In this document: positions 15,727 through 24,217 of the stretch, piece after piece
Numbering within the stretch: the stretch's first letter is position 1
Layout: every line of letters starts with the position of its first letter
Origin: UBA1369 sp964571725
Lineage (GTDB): Bacteria > Patescibacteriota > Gracilibacteria > UBA1369
Reading direction: 5' to 3'
Length of the DNA stretch: 64,000 bases
Assembly: GCA_964571725.1 (NCBI GenBank)
Contig: CAZNDB010000003.1
Location: forward strand, 124,001 to 188,000
Notes under the pieces: model-generated
What the model was told of the DNA's origin: nothing
Seen by the model: the letters and a program-made list of their open reading frames with translations, nothing else
Databases searched by the model: none
Program-made: the position numbers and the translations under genes

Positions 15727-17535
15727 ATGAAAACCCTCTCAATCGCTATCATCGCCCACGTTGATCACGGAAAAACCACCTTGACCGACCATCTGCTCCG
15801 CCAGGGCGGAGCCTTCAACACCCACGAAAAAGTGGAAGAACTGGTCATGGATTCCAACGACCAGGAACGCGAAAGAGGCATCACTATTTTTGCCAAAAAC
15901 TGCGCCGCTTTTTACAAGGACGTGAAGATTAATATAGTTGACACTCCCGGCCACGCCGATTTCAGTTCCGAAGTGGAACGCATCCTGAAAATGGTGGATT
16001 GCGTGATTCTGCTGGTAGACGCCAAGGAAGGCCCCATGCCACAGACCAAATTCGTGCTGGCCAAATCCCTGAAGCTCGGCCACAAACCGATCGTGGTCAT
16101 CAACAAAATCGATCGCAAGGACCAGCGCGCCGAAACGGTCGTGGACCAGGTCTTCGACCTCTTCGTGAAACTCGGCGCCACTGACGAACAGTTGGATTTC
16201 CCAATTATTTATGCCATCGGCCGCGAGGGAATCGCCAAATATAATATGGAGGACGAAAGCAAAGACCTCACCCCGCTTTTTGACACTATCCTCAAACACG
16301 TCCCCCTTTACGATGAATCTTTGGCGCAAAAACCCCTGCAAATGCAGGTTACCAACCTCGGTTATGACGATTACATCGGACGCATCGCCATCGGACGCAT
16401 ACTGAAAGGAACTCTCAAGGTTGGTCAAAACGTCACCATCTGCAAAATCGACGGCAGCAAAAGGACTTCCCGCGTCACCAAGATCTTTATTTACGAAGGC
16501 GTACGCCAAACTGAAGTAATAAAAGAAGCTGATGCCGGAGAAATCGTGGCTATTGCCGGATTCCCGGACATCACCATCGGCGAAACCGTCACCGATCCTG
16601 CGCTCCCGGTTGCCCTGCCCCTCCTGCAAATCGACGAGCCAACCCTGCAGATGAATTTTCTGGTCAACAACTCCCCTTTTGCCGGCAAGGAAGGGAAATT
16701 CGTCACCACACGCCACATCAAGGACCGTCTGGACAAGGAATTACAAACCAATGTCGGTCTCCGCGTTGAACCCCTGGAAGGAACCGACGGCTACAAGGTA
16801 TCCGGTCGCGGCGAACTGCATCTGTCCGTACTAATCGAGGCCATGCGCCGCGAAGGTTTTGAGTTGCAGGTTTCCCAACCCGAAGTAATTCTTAAAGACA
16901 TCGACGGCCAGAAATGCGAACCGATTGAACAACTGATTATCAGCGTCCCGGAAGAATTTTCCGGAACCGTGATCGAAAAACTGGGCCGCCGCAAAGGCGA
17001 GATGAAAGATCTGGTTACCGAAAACGGCATCACGCGCATCGAATATGAAATTCCTACCCGCGGTCTGCTGGGTTTCCGTTCCGAATTCGTCATGGATACC
17101 CGCGGCGAAGGTCTGATGGATCACAGTTTTCTCAAATATGACGGTTACAAAGGCCTCATTCCGCACAGGGGCAACGGCGTTCTGATTTCCGGTGACAAAG
17201 GCGTTACGGTTGCTTACGCGCTATTTTATCTACAGGAAAGAGGAACTCTGTTCGTACCGCCGGTTACTCCGGTTTATGAAGGCATGATTATCGGTGAAAA
17301 CGCCCGCGGAGAAGATCTGACGGTCAATCCCTGCAAAGAGAAAAGGATGTCCAATATGCGCACCACCGCCTCCGATCAGGCCATCAAGATCACCACGCCC
17401 CGTGAAATCACACTGGAAAGCGCGCTGGAATACATCCAGTCCGATGAGCTGGTGGAAGTCACCCCGAAGTCCATCCGTCTGCGCAAAAAGTTCCTGACCG
17501 AACTGGACCGCAAACGCGTCTCCAGGGATAAATAA
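15727..17535 (+). CDS. typA: TypA/BipA ribosome-binding GTPase
   Basis: About 602 aa, the usual TypA length. Motifs from the ATG at 15727 are AHVDHGKT (10-17, G1), RGITI (G2), DTPGHADF (G3) and NKID (G4), followed by EF-G-like domains and the TypA C-terminal domain (SGRGELHLSVL, TRGLLGFRSEF). It is an EF-G-related GTPase that acts on the 50S subunit in assembly and stress adaptation. An upstream in-frame codon at 15601 would add 42 residues with no homology and is rejected. GC-rich codon use contrasts with the island just upstream. Confidence 0.97.
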   Translation: MKTLSIAIIAHVDHGKTTLTDHLLRQGGAFNTHEKVEELVMDSNDQERERGITIFAKNCAAFYKDVKINIVDTPGHADFSSEVERILKMVDCVILLVDAKEGPMPQTKFVLAKSLKLGHKPIVVINKIDRKDQRAETVVDQVFDLFVKLGATDEQLDFPIIYAIGREGIAKYNMEDESKDLTPLFDTILKHVPLYDESLAQKPLQMQVTNLGYDDYIGRIAIGRILKGTLKVGQNVTICKIDGSKRTSRVTKIFIYEGVRQTEVIKEADAGEIVAIAGFPDITIGETVTDPALPVALPLLQIDEPTLQMNFLVNNSPFAGKEGKFVTTRHIKDRLDKELQTNVGLRVEPLEGTDGYKVSGRGELHLSVLIEAMRREGFELQVSQPEVILKDIDGQKCEPIEQLIISVPEEFSGTVIEKLGRRKGEMKDLVTENGITRIEYEIPTRGLLGFRSEFVMDTRGEGLMDHSFLKYDGYKGLIPHRGNGVLISGDKGVTVAYALFYLQERGTLFVPPVTPVYEGMIIGENARGEDLTVNPCKEKRMSNMRTTASDQAIKITTPREITLESALEYIQSDELVEVTPKSIRLRKKFLTELDRKRVSRDK

Positions 17536-17568
17536 GACCGTTCCCACCCTTTTTCCCGATATAACGCT

Positions 17569-17597
17569 TTTTCAAAGCTGCCATTTTGTGCTATAAT
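17569..17597 (+). promoter_or_regulatory. Promoter of mscS (extended -10)
   Basis: TTTTCA at 17569-17574, a 17-base spacer and TATAAT at 17592-17597 preceded by TGC. It belongs to a set of near-identical TGn-TATAAT elements in this window. Confidence 0.6.
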
Positions 17598-17622
17598 AAG
17601 CAGATTATCGCTAACAGAATCC

Positions 17623-18594
17623 ATGGCGGCACCAATCAACACCAATACCAACGTTTCCTCCGGCACCGAAGGCGGACAAATTGATTTTGCCAACCTTGGT
17701 CCCTATCTTCTGACCAAATTTGTACAAGTGTTGGAAGCGGCACTGATCATCGTCATCGGTATTTTTGTTATACGCTACGCCAAACGATATCTGAATAAAA
17801 TCGCGCTGGAACACGAACAGCAAAAAACCGCCCTTAATCTGTTTGAAAAACTCGTTACCGGTTTCATCATTGTCATTTCCATTACCCTGGCCCTGCGCAT
17901 CGTCGGCATCGATATGACGCTGCTGGTCAGCGTTACAATTCTGGGTCTCAGTTACGGTTTACAGGACATTATCAAAAACTATGTGGCTGGCATTCTGATC
18001 ATGTTTAAATCCCCTTTCAAAATCGGCGACATTATCAACATCAAAGGACATACCGGAAAAGTGGATAAAATTGATTTTCAGGCCACCACGCTGCGTACCT
18101 TCGACCAAAAAGACGTGACCATCTACAACAGCGACGTCATGACTCAATCCATCATCAACCACTCCCGCAGCAACATCAGACGGATCGAGGTGGAAATCAA
18201 ACTGGGCTTCGGGTCAGACTACCTGCACGCCATAAAAGTTCTGGACAACATCATTCGCAACCACCAAAGCATTCTCAAAAAACCCTCCCACAAAATTGTT
18301 TTCAAAAAGTTCGATGAGGACGGCGTTGTTTTCACCATACGCTGTTGGGTCCAACTACCCTGCAACCTGCTGGCCATTAAATCCGACCTGGCCCTGCAGG
18401 TCAGCCAGATTTTTGATGAAGAAAATGTCTTTATACCGCACAGTAAAGGTATTGAACTGGATGTTGATTACACTTTCACCGAAAAAAAGAAGGCCCAGAA
18501 CGAACAAATCAAAACCAGTCCCAATTTCAACGTAGATGACAGTCAACCAATTCCCGCCGACGCAGAATTAATCGACTTCGAAGAAATCGATTAA
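17623..18594 (+). CDS. mscS: MscS-family mechanosensitive ion channel
   Basis: 323 aa. Three membrane helices are visible near residues 35-55, 72-95 and 98-125. The third is the pore-lining TM3 with LGLSYGLQDIIKNYVAGILIM, followed by the MscS beta domain (IGDIINIKGHTGKVDKIDF) and a C-terminal cytoplasmic domain. It acts as an osmotic safety valve in the cytoplasmic membrane. The acidic C-terminal tail after about residue 290 looks disordered. It is monocistronic, with its own promoter. Confidence 0.92.
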   Translation: MAAPINTNTNVSSGTEGGQIDFANLGPYLLTKFVQVLEAALIIVIGIFVIRYAKRYLNKIALEHEQQKTALNLFEKLVTGFIIVISITLALRIVGIDMTLLVSVTILGLSYGLQDIIKNYVAGILIMFKSPFKIGDIINIKGHTGKVDKIDFQATTLRTFDQKDVTIYNSDVMTQSIINHSRSNIRRIEVEIKLGFGSDYLHAIKVLDNIIRNHQSILKKPSHKIVFKKFDEDGVVFTIRCWVQLPCNLLAIKSDLALQVSQIFDEENVFIPHSKGIELDVDYTFTEKKKAQNEQIKTSPNFNVDDSQPIPADAELIDFEEID

Positions 18595-18596
18595 AT

Positions 18597-18625
18597 TTGA
18601 CTTTTAGAGGTTCCTCCGTTTTAAT
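18597..18625 (+). promoter_or_regulatory. Predicted promoter of the H1-like gene
   Basis: TTGACT at 18597-18602, a 17-base spacer and TTTAAT at 18620-18625. The spacer holds a GAGG-TT-CCTC inverted repeat (18607-18616), a possible operator or simply chance. Confidence 0.4.
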
Positions 18626-18661
18626 AAGGCCGCTTCGCACGAATTTATCATCAATTTTTCT

Positions 18662-18928
18662 ATGTCTAATAAGCACGTCAATCATCAGCACGGTTTACAC
18701 ACCATGAACGCCACCCGCCCCAAAAGCAAGGTGACCAAAAAAGTCAATAAAGCCAAGGCCAAAGTCAGAAAGGCTCCTCTCCTGGCAGCCCTGATGGAAG
18801 CCCGCTACGGCAAGAAAGTGGCCGTTACCAAAACAGCCAAACCCGCCAAAAAGACCACCGCCGCCAAGAAAGCCACCGCCAAAGCCAAAGTTGCCACCAA
18901 AAAAGCCGCGGCCAAAAAGAAGGCCTAA
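18662..18928 (+). CDS. Lysine/alanine-rich histone H1-like protein
   Basis: 88 aa. After a histidine-containing N-terminus the protein becomes a repetitive Lys-Ala-Thr tail with AKKATAKAK-type repeats, resembling bacterial H1/Hc1-like nucleoid proteins. The segment APLLAALMEARYGKK (38-52) is the only non-repetitive part. Its likely role is DNA compaction or RNA binding, inferred from charge and composition only. It is flanked by its own promoter and a strong terminator, so it can be highly and independently expressed. Confidence 0.7.
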   Translation: MSNKHVNHQHGLHTMNATRPKSKVTKKVNKAKAKVRKAPLLAALMEARYGKKVAVTKTAKPAKKTTAAKKATAKAKVATKKAAAKKKA

Positions 18929-18961
18929 ATAAAACAGCTTTCCAATTCTCGTTTGACTATT

Positions 18962-18997
18962 AAAACACCGTTCAATCCACGATTGACCGGTGTTTTT
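18962..18997 (+). terminator. Rho-independent terminator of the H1-like gene
   Basis: AAAACACCG (18962-18970) pairs with CGGTGTTTT (18988-18996), and the inner stem TCAATC/GATTGA closes a CAC loop with one mismatch. A T-run ends at 18997. Confidence 0.8.
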
Positions 18998-19027
18998 CCA
19001 TTATGCCTCCAGAAAGTCCCCCCTTCC

Positions 19028-19055
19028 TTGCTGAATAATTAATTTGTGTTATAAT
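19028..19055 (+). promoter_or_regulatory. Promoter of the 528-aa gene (extended -10)
   Basis: TTGCTG at 19028-19033, a 16-base spacer and TATAAT at 19050-19055 preceded by TGT. Confidence 0.55.
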
Positions 19056-19087
19056 AAACAGATTATCTATTTCCAATATAAAAATAT

Positions 19088-20674
19088 ATGTCTTCATCCA
19101 ATCTCCAGACTATCGAACAAAAAGACGACGATTCCCAAAAACCCGACTCCCTGCCTCCGGAAAGCGGCGACAGAAAGCGTGAAAAAAACGAATCCCTGGA
19201 AGCCGCGGATCAATCCTCAGCTAAAATCCATGATATCAGTTCCGCTATTCATAAACGGATTATTCCGGAAGGAGTGGATCTGAGCCAATGGGGAGGAGCA
19301 AATCTGGACCGGGAATTCCTCGATGAACTTAAATCCTATGGTTTTTCCAAAAATGAAATCGAAAAATTACATATCATCCGGGGAAAAATACGCGGATCTG
19401 CTTTCTATCAGAAAGAAGCCGACCACCGGGAACTTACACAGGCCTTGAAAACCGCCCTCGGAGACGATTTGAAATATTTATACTCCATGCTGGCCAAATT
19501 CCGGACCAATGCCGGCAAAGATTTACCCGGTCTCTCAACGCAGGAATTGGATATGGAGTTCATGGATAAACTGGGGGTCCGTTTCATCGATCTGGAAAGA
19601 CAAAGGGAACGGGTGGACGAATTAATCATCAATAAATTTGGCTATCGGGACAATATCCGCAAACAACAGCTTTTCAAGCTGATCGTCAAACACAATCCCG
19701 ATATTACCCTGCTCAATCGTCTGGCAGTTTTTGTTCGCCGCATCTATTCCACCTATGACCGGAAACCCGAAATTTTCGGTGATGACCACTTTGATAATCT
19801 GGCCTTTGGAATTATTGAAGACTGTCTGGCCAATAAAAAAATTATCACCCTGCCAATACAAAACCTGATGACCGATTTTATTGCGCGAACGCGTCTCACG
19901 GATCCCCGCCCACTTATCTCCCTTTACCCACTCTATGAAAATGACGCCGGAAAATTCAAGCAGGTACTGGACTCCCTGGAACAACTGATCCAAAGATGGG
20001 GAACAAACACCCGTGAACTCATGATTATGATTCAAAACCTGCATCCCCTCTATCACAACAATCTGGCCAGTTTCCAGAAATGGGTGGACCGGACTGCCGG
20101 CATCCTGCAGCATCAGCCGACACACTATCGTTCTTCGGATGTCATTGAAAGCGAAGAAAGAGCCAAAGCAGAAGTTCTCAGAACCATCAAACCTTTCAAT
20201 CTGGGGGGAAACCACGATTTCAGTAAAATTATGGAAAACCTGGAACCTACAGACGCCGAGACTCTGGGAAACAAACTTATGGATGAAGCCACCCATTTCA
20301 TGGATCTCTATTATTATGGAAAAGAAAGCGAAGGACTAAAAGAATATTACGATTCTTTCCTGCGCGGACTCTATGAGGGGCAATCCGTCTATATCATTCC
20401 GGCTGCCCCGGGCCAAACCCATCCCCGTCTCGACCTGCAAAAACTGGAAGGGCTGATAAAAGTATTCCATGAAGCTTCCAAAGTAACCTATGACGGGTAC
20501 TACCAGAGAGACGGGTCTTATATCAGAGATATCGAAAAGTACATCACTAAAAATACGAGTGGAAATCTGACCCTGGAACAAATTCAACACTTTTACCGGG
20601 ATCTGAGGGCAGAAACAATTAAGGAACACGACCAAAAACTGGGCCGTCCAGCTTCAAACGACACCGCCAAATAG
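19088..20674 (+). CDS. Hypothetical protein, 528 aa
   Basis: I do not recognise this protein. The first about 60 residues are polar and probably disordered (runs of D, S, E, K). The rest is mixed helical, soluble and mildly acidic, without signal peptide, membrane segments or known catalytic motifs. Residues about 95-200 are rich in helix-forming K/E/L pairs. It has its own extended -10 promoter and no operon partner; the downstream MgtC-like gene has a separate promoter. It may be a lineage-specific cytoplasmic protein. Confidence 0.8.
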   Translation: MSSSNLQTIEQKDDDSQKPDSLPPESGDRKREKNESLEAADQSSAKIHDISSAIHKRIIPEGVDLSQWGGANLDREFLDELKSYGFSKNEIEKLHIIRGKIRGSAFYQKEADHRELTQALKTALGDDLKYLYSMLAKFRTNAGKDLPGLSTQELDMEFMDKLGVRFIDLERQRERVDELIINKFGYRDNIRKQQLFKLIVKHNPDITLLNRLAVFVRRIYSTYDRKPEIFGDDHFDNLAFGIIEDCLANKKIITLPIQNLMTDFIARTRLTDPRPLISLYPLYENDAGKFKQVLDSLEQLIQRWGTNTRELMIMIQNLHPLYHNNLASFQKWVDRTAGILQHQPTHYRSSDVIESEERAKAEVLRTIKPFNLGGNHDFSKIMENLEPTDAETLGNKLMDEATHFMDLYYYGKESEGLKEYYDSFLRGLYEGQSVYIIPAAPGQTHPRLDLQKLEGLIKVFHEASKVTYDGYYQRDGSYIRDIEKYITKNTSGNLTLEQIQHFYRDLRAETIKEHDQKLGRPASNDTAK

Positions 20675-20696
20675 TAATCCAAAAACCGGCCAGGAC

Positions 20697-20725
20697 TTAT
20701 CAAAAACCCCGAATGGTGCTATAAT
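20697..20725 (+). promoter_or_regulatory. Promoter of the mgtC-like gene (extended -10)
   Basis: TTATCA at 20697-20702, a 17-base spacer and TATAAT at 20720-20725 preceded by TGC. Confidence 0.55.
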
Positions 20726-20751
20726 AAAGGGATTTTTTAATTGACCCCGAC

Positions 20752-22098
20752 ATGGAACTTGATATAAACATGGCTATCTTCCGTCTTTTCATTGGCGGCG
20801 TGATCGGAGCAATCGTCGGCCTGGAAAGAGAGAAAAGCATGCAATTGAACAAGGAAAAAAGCCCCATCGGCATCCGCACCGACATCCTGATCGGCATATT
20901 TGGAGGTTCCGCCATCTATTTGAGTCAGATTATCAACGAATGGGTTTTTCTGATCTCTCTGGTGGCCGTCATTACTTTCAGCCTGCTCCCCCTGACCAGC
21001 AAAGCCAACGAAGGTGAAAAAATCATGAGTTACAAAACCGCCCTCAGTTCAATTATCGTTTTTCTGATGGGCGCGCTGGCGTTTGCCGGCCAAATCCAGG
21101 TGGCCCTTGCCGTGGCTATCATCACCACTTTTGTCCTCTCTCTGAAATACACCCTCAAGCAGTTTATTTACGGAGTATCGTATCCGGAACTGATTGACGG
21201 CGTAAAATTTGTGATAATCGCCTTTATCATTCTGCCCTTTCTGCCCAATGTACCCTATGACCAAACCCTGGTGCAGTTTTTTGAACCTTCCTCCATCACC
21301 ACTCCGCTTTCCACCAACATTATCAATCCTTACCGCATCTGGCTGCTGATCGTAATCATCAGCGGTCTGAACTTTCTGGGTTATATTCTGGTAAAGATCT
21401 TTGGTAAAAACAAAGCCTATAGCCTGACCGGATTAATCGGAGGTTTCTATTCCAGCACCGTAACTTCGCTCAACCTGTCGACCACCAGCAAAGAGCACCT
21501 GGACATAACCTATCCGTTTGTGGCTGGCATTTTATTGGCTTGCGGCAGCAGCTTTTTCAAAATGATGGTTCTGGTCAGAACCTTGAACCTGAGTCTTTTT
21601 GACCGGGTATTTCCCAGTCTGTTGGCCATGTGCACCTATCTGCTGCTTTCCGGCTGGTTGTTCCACCTTTACGGCGAAAAAAAACACCAGGCCGGTAAAA
21701 TGTTACAGAAACGGGATATCAAACAAAAAGAACTGGTCCAGGTAAAATCGCCGCTGAACCTGAAAAGTGCTTTTAAACTGTCGGTCTTCGTAATTTTGAC
21801 CATGCTGGGCGCCAATCTGATTTTACGCTATGCCGATCTGAATTTATACTATGTGTTGGCTGCTTTGATGGCCTTTTTATCAGTCGACGATCCGATTATC
21901 ATTTCCACGGCCGACATAGCCGGAACAGTCCTGACTTTGGGAGTCGCCAAAAACATCATCCTGGGAGTAATTTTCCTGAACTTCCTCCAAAAACTGCCGA
22001 TGGTTTATCTGTTTGGAAACAGAAAACTTCTCAAACCTTTGGCATTGGGATTTGGCGGCCTTCTGCTTGTCACTCTGCTCTCTCTGCTGTATCTTTAG
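20752..22098 (+). CDS. MgtC/SapB + DUF4010 family membrane protein
   Basis: 448 aa and very hydrophobic, with roughly 11-13 predicted membrane helices. The N-terminal half is MgtC-like: GGVIGAIVGLERE near residues 14-26, then IGIRTDILIGIFGG. The second half matches the DUF4010-type extension with SLTGLIGGFYSSTVTSLNLS near 225-245. MgtC-type proteins are linked to Mg limitation and control of membrane energetics; the transport activity of these fusions is not established. A GGACGA/TCGTCC hairpin without a T-run lies just after the stop (22098-22119). Confidence 0.82.
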   Translation: MELDINMAIFRLFIGGVIGAIVGLEREKSMQLNKEKSPIGIRTDILIGIFGGSAIYLSQIINEWVFLISLVAVITFSLLPLTSKANEGEKIMSYKTALSSIIVFLMGALAFAGQIQVALAVAIITTFVLSLKYTLKQFIYGVSYPELIDGVKFVIIAFIILPFLPNVPYDQTLVQFFEPSSITTPLSTNIINPYRIWLLIVIISGLNFLGYILVKIFGKNKAYSLTGLIGGFYSSTVTSLNLSTTSKEHLDITYPFVAGILLACGSSFFKMMVLVRTLNLSLFDRVFPSLLAMCTYLLLSGWLFHLYGEKKHQAGKMLQKRDIKQKELVQVKSPLNLKSAFKLSVFVILTMLGANLILRYADLNLYYVLAALMAFLSVDDPIIISTADIAGTVLTLGVAKNIILGVIFLNFLQKLPMVYLFGNRKLLKPLALGFGGLLLVTLLSLLYL

Positions 22099-22122
22099 GA
22101 CGACTTAACCTAATCGTCCCCG

Positions 22123-23115
22123 ATGTCGCTTTTTGGCCGGAGGAAAGCAAAAAGTCTCTTTACCAAGCCCCCCCGCCGGCAGGAAATAAAAAGCCGCCGC
22201 AGGGTCTTTGGCAAAGCCTCCATTTCCCAGACCTCCAATCCCTATGTCACTGCCAAAAATCTCCGCGCCCCCATCAAACTGCGCAAAAAAATCCGCCGCA
22301 CCTCCAAGGCCAATATTGCGCTCCCGCCCAACCGCCTGACCCATCAAAAATCCTCAAAACTCAGAAAAATACTGATTATTCTGCTGATTATATTTACCCT
22401 GGGAGGACTGACCTATTTCACGTTTTTTACCGACTATTTCCAGATTGAGGGGTTTCAGATCTATGAAGAAGGAACCGAAATCACCACCAATTTGAAATTA
22501 AACGAAATCGCCACCGCCATACTGTCCAACCAGAATATCCTGCTTTTCGACGAAAATATTCTGTCTGCGGAAATGCTCAAGGAAAACCCCGAATACAGAA
22601 GCGTCAAAATCAAAAAGATCCTGCCCAAAAACATCGAAATTGAACTGGAAAAATTTCCGGTCACGGCCAACATCATCGATATTATCGACGGCGTCGACGG
22701 CATCAAAGTCCAGAAAAAATATCTGGTCAACAGCAACGGCATGATTATCATGGAAAACGAGGAAAACCCCGATCTGCCCTATATCCGCGTAAGTACCAAA
22801 CAGGCCCTGGGCATCAACGCCTTTCCCCTGGATCAGGAAAAACTGGATTACATTATCAAACTGGTCAATCTCTTTGAGGAAAAATTCGGCATCAAGGTTG
22901 TGGAAGCCGTCTATCTGAAACAGGCCCGGGAAATCCACCTGAAAACCGAAAAAGGTTTTGACGTTTGGTTTGATTCTACCAAGACCATCATTTCACAAAT
23001 TGACAAGCTAAAAAGAGCACTGCCCAAACTGGATATTTACAAGACTCCCCTGGAATATATAGACTTGAGAATAACGGGTACCAATGCTGAAAAAGTACTG
23101 TACAAACGTCGCTAA
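22123..23115 (+). CDS. ftsQ: FtsQ/DivIB-like division protein
   Basis: 330 aa. A very basic cytoplasmic N-terminus of about 80 residues is followed by one membrane helix (about 86-107) and an extracytoplasmic POTRA-like region beginning FQIEGFQIYEEG, then a beta domain. This is the layout of FtsQ/DivIB, which bridges early and late divisome parts. The next gene encodes Sbp, which neighbours divIB in Firmicutes, and this supports the call. ftsA and ftsZ do not follow, so the division cluster is split. Confidence 0.8.
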   Translation: MSLFGRRKAKSLFTKPPRRQEIKSRRRVFGKASISQTSNPYVTAKNLRAPIKLRKKIRRTSKANIALPPNRLTHQKSSKLRKILIILLIIFTLGGLTYFTFFTDYFQIEGFQIYEEGTEITTNLKLNEIATAILSNQNILLFDENILSAEMLKENPEYRSVKIKKILPKNIEIELEKFPVTANIIDIIDGVDGIKVQKKYLVNSNGMIIMENEENPDLPYIRVSTKQALGINAFPLDQEKLDYIIKLVNLFEEKFGIKVVEAVYLKQAREIHLKTEKGFDVWFDSTKTIISQIDKLKRALPKLDIYKTPLEYIDLRITGTNAEKVLYKRR

Positions 23116-23145
23116 ACCAAAGCAATTACCGCATAAAATCTCACT

Positions 23146-23505
23146 ATGACCTGGGCATTTCTCGGCATCTTGATCGGAGTAATCATCGGACTGGCACTCA
23201 ATTTTTCCATTCCGATCGAGCTCACCAAATATTCCGCGGTTATCATTATGGGTATTCTGGATGCCCTTTTCGGCGCTATCCGGGCCGAGGCTACCAATGA
23301 CCGCTTTGACGGAATCATTTTTATGACCGGTCTGGGGTTTAATATTGTTCTGTCCGTTCTGATAACCATTTTGGGCGATAAACTGGGCCTGGACCTCTAT
23401 CTGGCTGCCGCTTTTGTCTTCACTTTCCGCATTTTTACCAATGTCGGAGCCACCCGCCGCTATCTGTTGGACCGTCTTCTGGCCAAGACCAAAAAGAACG
23501 CCTGA
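23146..23505 (+). CDS. sbp: Small basic protein Sbp (DUF1290) of the division cluster
   Basis: 119 aa with about four membrane segments and a basic C-terminus (RRYLLDRLLAKTKKN). The pattern IGVIIGLALNFSIP, LDALFGAIRAE, FNIVLSVLITILGDKLGLDLYLAAAF matches the DUF1290 small basic protein that sits next to divIB and ftsA in Firmicutes. Its biochemical function is unknown. It starts 30 bases after ftsQ and is probably cotranscribed with it. Confidence 0.85.
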   Translation: MTWAFLGILIGVIIGLALNFSIPIELTKYSAVIIMGILDALFGAIRAEATNDRFDGIIFMTGLGFNIVLSVLITILGDKLGLDLYLAAAFVFTFRIFTNVGATRRYLLDRLLAKTKKNA

Positions 23506-23544
23506 AAAAGGGCTTGGCAAAATTGGAAGTTTTGGCTTTTCTAA

Positions 23545-23573
23545 TTGTTCGGAAGCCGTTTTTTTGCTATAAT
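23545..23573 (+). promoter_or_regulatory. Promoter of the 188-aa gene and possibly pilT
   Basis: TTGTTC at 23545-23550, a 17-base spacer and TATAAT at 23568-23573 preceded by TGC. Because spacing downstream is short, it may drive the 188-aa gene, pilT and the pilin-like array. Confidence 0.6.
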
Positions 23574-23608
23574 TAAGTGAACAAAAAATAAAACTAAAAC
23601 AAAAAAAC

Positions 23609-24175
23609 ATGTCCAAGTCTTCGAAAATTGCTTTAATCAGGGAAATTTTAGACAGTGCTGAGGCCTCGCTGCGCTCGGCCAAACAAATGCTGGCTGAAAT
23701 GGCCGGGGAATCAGGTCAGAATCAGCTTGCCAAAATGGCCGAGAAAGTCGGCAGCCACAAACAGGTTGGCGAACAGCATATTATCGAGGGATCGTTTGAC
23801 GGTCAAAATATGATCGGACCCGATGCCCGCGTTTATTCCGTTCCGGCCAATTATGCCTCCAAATCCAAGCTGGTCCCCGGAGACGTTTTAAAACTGACTA
23901 TTACCGAGGACGGAACCTTTCTGTACAAACAGATCGGCCCTATCGAAAGAAAAAAGCTGGTTGGAACGCTTACCTATGATGATGGCGTTTACCGCGTCAT
24001 TGCCGGAGGGAAGTCCTACAAAGTATTGCTGGCTTCCGTAACCTATTTCAAAGCAGAGATCGGCGACCGGATCACTATAGTGGTTCCGGAAAGCAGCGAC
24101 AGCGACTGGGCTGCTATTGAGAACGTTCTCCCCCGCTTCGAGGAAGGCATCAGTCCTGACGATTTCAAAATTTAA
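23609..24175 (+). CDS. Conserved-looking hypothetical protein, 188 aa
   Basis: Function not recognised. An N-terminal helix (1-35, IALIREILDSAEASLRSAKQ) is followed by a linker and two similar-looking beta-rich modules: EGSFDGQNMIGPD..VPANYASKSKLVPGDVLKLTI (about 60-97) and GTLTYDDGVYRV..SYKVLLASVTYFKAEIGDRITIVV (about 112-151). The repeated 'GD-L-I' ending suggests small barrel or AbrB/TRAM-like folds. It is cytoplasmic and slightly acidic. It lies 42 bases before pilT behind a strong promoter. Confidence 0.75.
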   Translation: MSKSSKIALIREILDSAEASLRSAKQMLAEMAGESGQNQLAKMAEKVGSHKQVGEQHIIEGSFDGQNMIGPDARVYSVPANYASKSKLVPGDVLKLTITEDGTFLYKQIGPIERKKLVGTLTYDDGVYRVIAGGKSYKVLLASVTYFKAEIGDRITIVVPESSDSDWAAIENVLPRFEEGISPDDFKI

Positions 24176-24217
24176 AAAATCCCCCGCCGGAAAACCGGCC
24201 AAAATAAAAATAAAATT

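Noticed and set aside
15739..16716. 325-codon open frame on the minus strand
   Set aside because: Antisense shadow of typA with no recognisable domain.
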